Shown one piece after another: positions 14,000-17,314 of a stretch of DNA of 17,314 bases (positions within the stretch are counted from its first letter, which is position 1; each line of letters opens with the position of its first letter). A program made the position numbers and the translations under genes. Source of the DNA: Candidatus Firestonebacteria bacterium RIFOXYA2_FULL_40_8 (lineage in GTDB: Bacteria; Oederibacteriota; D2-FULL-39-29); NCBI GenBank assembly GCA_001778355.1, contig MFGS01000008.1, positions 1,121-18,434 on the forward strand, written 5' to 3'. The notes beneath the pieces are model-generated. The model was not told the origin of the DNA and did no database searches. It worked only from the letters and a program-made list of their open reading frames with translations.

Positions 14000-14716
14000 T
14001 CATTTCCGCTCTGGGGTAATTTCTTTTTTCTCTTGAATTTCAAGAATGCCCAGTAGAATCTTTTTCCTTTCATCATCTTTTATAATATTATCTATTAAAG
14101 CTTCTGTGTTTTTTTTCATTTTTAGATCTGAGGACATTTCTTTAACTATTTTATAGGCCCTTTCGGAATAATTTTCATTAATTATTATTAGTATTTCTTG
14201 AATATTTATTTTCTTAGATCTTTGCTTATTTTCCTCTATAAGCCTTTCATATTCAGCTCGCCTTTTTGGATCATTAATATCATTTGGACTCATACCAGAT
14301 ATCGAAATACCGTCTCCCGGTGGCGGCATCACATTCGAAGAAAAATTACTATTTTCTGACGAGTATTTTTTGTTCATATATTTATCAATGATATTAAAGT
14401 AGTTAAGCAAAAGCTTGTGGCTATACTCTCTAATTAAAATCTGTTCTTTTTCCCCGGTCTTATCAGTTTTGCAATTATCCTCAAAAGACAGGATATCAAA
14501 GTTAATTGCTTTCACATTATCTAAATCTATTTCTTCTAAGTTTTTATTTATCTTATTATTTATTTCTGTGTATCTTTTTTGAATTTTATCTATATTCTGA
14601 GATTTGGGATTTTTCACTATCGTTAAATTTGTTTGCATCAATCCAGAATCGTTTTGATCCAACCCAAAACATATGGCGACAAGAAATACGGACACTGAAA
14701 ATATTGTTATTTTCAT
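14000..14716 (-). CDS. Secreted protein of unknown function with PPPGDG motif
   Basis: 238 residues starting with a signal peptide (MKITIFSVSVFLVAICFG). The mature part is helical and highly charged, with a heptad-like stretch at about 40-62. At its centre is PPPGDG (131-136) followed by GMSPNDINDPKRRAEYERL (141-159). A block of this kind, small-hydrophobics-G-M-(D/S)P--I-DP--R--YE--I--N, recurs in uncharacterised exported proteins of planctomycete-like and other bacteria, to my recollection. An AGGAG site lies 5 bases before the ATG at 14716, and the gene starts 7 bases after the stop of the Ig-like protein gene, so the two are co-transcribed. Its biochemical role is unknown. Confidence 0.75.
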   Translation of the reverse strand: MKITIFSVSVFLVAICFGLDQNDSGLMQTNLTIVKNPKSQNIDKIQKRYTEINNKINKNLEEIDLDNVKAINFDILSFEDNCKTDKTGEKEQILIREYSHKLLLNYFNIIDKYMNKKYSSENSNFSSNVMPPPGDGISISGMSPNDINDPKRRAEYERLIEENKQRSKKINIQEILIIINENYSERAYKIVKEMSSDLKMKKNTEALIDNIIKDDERKKILLGILEIQEKKEITPERK

Positions 14717-14723
14717 ATTTCTC

Positions 14724-16088
14724 CTAATAACCCGAAGCTGGATCGTTCAAATTTGCAGAAGCAGATGCGCCAGCTTTAGATACGGTGAGCTTCCCAGTCG
14801 CGTCTATAGTAAAAACCTGATTTATAGTTATAAACTTTTTATATCCTTTTCCGGGAAATTTATAATACCATGGAATTGACCAAGTAAATGTTCCTGCTGA
14901 GAATGGTGTAGGAAAATTATTACCAAGTGACATCGCTGCCGTATCGTAACCATTAAGTTGATTTCCTTTGCCAGTTACAACATCCACAACTAAATGTTCC
15001 ACTCCACTTGGAGCATGCACATAATCTTTTGTGTAATTAAAATATCCAGTGCATGTAGCTTTTGCAGTAGGAGGAACTATGTCTTCAGCAAAAAACATCC
15101 CAAAATTTACATCATCGGGCGTGACAAACATATATGTTCGCATTCCTACAGATGGTATATCCTTTATGTGATATGTTCCACCAAATTTATTCATTACAAA
15201 ACCGCTCGGCTCAATTACGTTAAAGCTTACAGAACAATTTACGCCACCATAACTTGCTGTAATTTCCGGAGAAGAAGCTGTTTCACTTGCAGAAAAAGTA
15301 ACAGTGTTTCCTGAATCGCTGCTTAAAGTCCCATCACCAGATATTGACCATGTAACCGTACTCAATCCTTCAGGTTTAGATTTTAGAAAAACATCTTCAC
15401 CTATGCCAAGTTTTTTTCTATCAGTATTTGCAGGTTTTAGCACATATGTTTCTGAGACTACTCCAAATACAATTATTTCTTCTGACTTTTTCCATGGACT
15501 AACTTCTTTTTCTCCAGCTTTCGCACTTATTTTATACTTGCCAGCCTCATTATCAGATCCCAACTCATAAGTTTCTGATCCAGAGGTTTCTATAATCGAT
15601 GAGTCATCTTTATATATTATCCATTGCATAAATATACTAACATCCCCTATAGCTGTGTTCGCAGGAGCAAGATTCGCTGTTGCGGTAATTTTATCTGTAC
15701 TTCCTTTTGCTATTATTGTTTTATCTACGGTGACAGAATCTACAGCAAATGCGACAATAAAATCATAAACGGAATTTTCTCCAGACTCGCCATCTTTCGT
15801 CCATTTCAGCGTCGCTTTTGCATCATATATAATCGGGTCATTCAAAACCACAGCATCGCTCGACTCTCCAACCCCGCTAAAATCTTCTTCCCATTGGTAT
15901 GTTACTTCATAACCTCCAGCTGTGTCACCACCGACAACCATGGATGCGGTTACAGACTCTCCGATTGGCTGAGGCGAAGAAGGAGAAAAGGTTATACCTG
16001 TTACCTCCGGACATGCAAGTATTTCAGCTGTAAAAAACAAAATCGTTGCCAATACCATTTTTATTACTTTAAATCTATTGCTTTCCAT
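14724..16088 (-). CDS. Secreted Ig-like domain protein with conserved C-terminal PDDVNF domain
   Basis: 454 residues. An N-terminal hydrophobic stretch (11-25) ends ILAC26, compatible with a lipoprotein signal or with type I cleavage after A25. Residues about 27-290 contain Ig/Big-type beta-sandwich repeats (for example GITFSPSSPQPIGESVTA, then FLKSKPEGLSTVTWSISGDGTLS and ITASYGGVNCSVSFNV). The C-terminal 160 residues form a separate domain with PSG, YH, VGMRTYMFVTPDDVNFG, GTFTWSIPW, INQVFTID and KAGASAS. Comparable C-terminal domains follow Ig repeats in uncharacterised exported proteins of Verrucomicrobia and Planctomycetes (from memory). AGGGGGA is 8 bases before the ATG at 16088. It follows the heparinase-like gene by 48 bases and precedes the PPPGDG gene by 7. 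Extracellular binding is likely, but the ligand is unknown. Confidence 0.8.
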   Translation of the reverse strand: MESNRFKVIKMVLATILFFTAEILACPEVTGITFSPSSPQPIGESVTASMVVGGDTAGGYEVTYQWEEDFSGVGESSDAVVLNDPIIYDAKATLKWTKDGESGENSVYDFIVAFAVDSVTVDKTIIAKGSTDKITATANLAPANTAIGDVSIFMQWIIYKDDSSIIETSGSETYELGSDNEAGKYKISAKAGEKEVSPWKKSEEIIVFGVVSETYVLKPANTDRKKLGIGEDVFLKSKPEGLSTVTWSISGDGTLSSDSGNTVTFSASETASSPEITASYGGVNCSVSFNVIEPSGFVMNKFGGTYHIKDIPSVGMRTYMFVTPDDVNFGMFFAEDIVPPTAKATCTGYFNYTKDYVHAPSGVEHLVVDVVTGKGNQLNGYDTAAMSLGNNFPTPFSAGTFTWSIPWYYKFPGKGYKKFITINQVFTIDATGKLTVSKAGASASANLNDPASGY

Positions 16089-16136
16089 AAAATTATCCCC
16101 CTATTTAGCTTTTTTCATTATACTGATAATAATTTC

Positions 16137-17314
16137 CTATTTCAATCTATTAATAATTACGTTCTCACCAAAATTCCCAATATCTATCTTATCTTTGTCT
16201 TTGTTATTAATGGTCCAACTATCCCCTTTCCTCGATACCTTTATTTCCGGGACATAGGACATCATTTTCATATATTTCGGAGGAACACCCTTTGCATACA
16301 GATATTTATATACTACTTCGTCATTCTTCCTTTTATAGTTTTCATCAACTTCAACAGTTATCCTTTTCCGAGAATCATTATGATAGCAATGAATCAAATA
16401 CAGTTCTCCATTGATTTGCTGCAACAAAATCTCTCCTTTTTCTTTTACCGAAAGCCCATAAAGATGGTCTTCTTCATATTTGTATTCACTTCGTATCATT
16501 TCCTGATTTTTCTCGTCTGATTTATATTGTTTAATGATCTTCATTTCGTCTTCCAATTTATATGGACCTCCAACAACATTCACAAGCCAGTAATCCGGTT
16601 TGACATACGTTATCTTCCTTTTTCTCCCGTTTTTTTCAATTACTTCAAGACAATCATAATTTTCTTTTGTCACCCATTTGATTATTTTTTGTTCTGCTTT
16701 TTTTATTCCTAGTTTTCGATTATAAGCGCTAAAATCCTCGCCTTTTTCGGTTATTATGTATACAACCTGTCTCTTTTCTTTGTCCTCGTCGTGAAAAAAA
16801 GGAGTCAAATATCTATCTCTGATATCCCAGCCGTTTCTCATTACATAAACACCTGACTTTTCATAAGCTACGCTTGTTTTTTCCGGCTCAAAGCAATTTT
16901 CCATTAACAAGCCGCCAAAGGCTACGTACCGGAAATCCGTTCTTTTGTAGATTTTACTGCCCCAATATAGCCATTCTCTGATATTTTCTTTTGATTTATC
17001 TATGAACTCCGATACTGTTCCGTCAGGATTACTGCAATACATTAAAAATTCCAGGATATTTTCGGTTTTTTTAAATATTTCGTCCGGGATCTTAATATCA
17101 TTTATCAGGCAGAGTCTTTCTATTTCCGTCAATATTTTTACGTCTTCTATCGGGTCTCTGTATTTGTCAAAACCTTCTTCGTTAAAGTTTTCTTTCAGGT
17201 ATTTTTTTGCTTTTTCCCAGCCTAAGTCTGCGCATTCTTTTGCTTTTAATCTTTCCGGGAATAGTATTCCGTACCTTATGAGCATTTCGGCGTCCCTCAA
17301 AATGTTTACGCCTT
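16137..17314 (-). CDS. Heparinase II/III-like protein, 5' end cut by window, core altered
   Basis: The frame is open to the right edge and reads GVNILRDAEMLIRYGILFPE at the cut, so the start lies outside; the TTG at 17300 is not taken as the start. The visible 391 residues follow heparinase II/III order: an alpha/alpha-toroid part (ILFPERLKA, YLKENF), then RTDFRYVAFGGLLMENCF, SGVYVMRNGWDIRDRYLTPF, and a beta-sheet part with RKITYVKPDYWLVNVVGG. Family members degrade acidic polysaccharides by beta-elimination. The stretch between DRYLTPF and KITYVKPDYW is much shorter than usual: the HGHAD and DPG-Y blocks are not recognisable and the HNT block reads AYN. It may be inactive, re-purposed or a binding protein. 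First visible gene of an AT-rich minus-strand cluster. Confidence 0.7.
   Translation of the reverse strand, partial: GVNILRDAEMLIRYGILFPERLKAKECADLGWEKAKKYLKENFNEEGFDKYRDPIEDVKILTEIERLCLINDIKIPDEIFKKTENILEFLMYCSNPDGTVSEFIDKSKENIREWLYWGSKIYKRTDFRYVAFGGLLMENCFEPEKTSVAYEKSGVYVMRNGWDIRDRYLTPFFHDEDKEKRQVVYIITEKGEDFSAYNRKLGIKKAEQKIIKWVTKENYDCLEVIEKNGRKRKITYVKPDYWLVNVVGGPYKLEDEMKIIKQYKSDEKNQEMIRSEYKYEEDHLYGLSVKEKGEILLQQINGELYLIHCYHNDSRKRITVEVDENYKRKNDEVVYKYLYAKGVPPKYMKMMSYVPEIKVSRKGDSWTINNKDKDKIDIGNFGENVIINRLK

Noticed and set aside
15624..16520. 298-codon plus-strand open frame
   Set aside because: It lies antisense across the Ig-like and heparinase-like genes, has Cys/Phe/Tyr-rich composition typical of a shadow frame, and has no domain or ribosome site.

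Overview
The window (about 40% G+C, no rRNA or tRNA seen) looks like chromosomal DNA of an uncultivated anaerobic or facultative bacterium, probably from a candidate phylum near the PVC, Omnitrophota or Firestonebacteria-type groundwater lineages. This rests on the gene mix and is a weak inference: a class I hybrid cluster protein, a UroD-family methyltransferase-like protein paired with an ADP-ribosylglycohydrolase, secreted beta-helix and Ig-like proteins, a heparinase-like protein, and many intergenic palindromes and short tandem arrays. The window edges cut a MarR regulator (left) and a heparinase-like gene (right).

Left part, 1-2.4 kb: on the minus strand, hcp (hydroxylamine reductase/NO-stress protein, all metal ligands present) and then a marR regulator gene. 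Each has its own recognisable promoter with symmetrical operator-like sequence. Between them lie two related perfect or near-perfect palindromes, the second forming a bidirectional terminator. 2.4-6.2 kb: a minus-strand operon of a secreted right-handed beta-helix protein, a 173-residue protein of unknown family, and a polytopic membrane protein with GT-C-like features, the last two translationally coupled.

Middle, 6.2-9.9 kb: a 410-bp divergent intergenic region with palindromes, then plus-strand genes for a membrane-anchored TPR protein overlapping a stand-alone cyclic-nucleotide-binding domain protein. Next comes a repeat-rich spacer (two copies of a 60-bp hairpin element, with nonamer arrays on either side of the second copy), a zinc-finger/transmembrane/GspG-like fusion protein, and a convergent secreted MORN/YwqK-repeat protein. 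Further nonamer and heptamer tandem arrays follow.

Right, 9.9-13.2 kb: a compact minus-strand operon of an ADP-ribosylglycohydrolase family protein with a C-terminal beta region and Cys tail, a UroD/MtaA-like protein, and an AlkD-like alkylpurine DNA glycosylase, with a good promoter in front. 13.2-13.6 kb is non-coding, with direct repeats that may be a relic of a transposon end. 13.6-17.3 kb is visibly more AT-rich. It carries a minus-strand cluster of a heparinase II/III-like protein with an altered core, an Ig-like secreted protein, a secreted protein with a PPPGDG motif, and a small membrane protein. It looks like a separately acquired envelope or extracellular module.

No complete mobile element, CRISPR array or defence system is evident. 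The most unusual items are the zinc-finger-GspG fusion, the AT-rich secreted-protein cassette, and the families of intergenic 60-mer, nonamer and covarying palindrome repeats.
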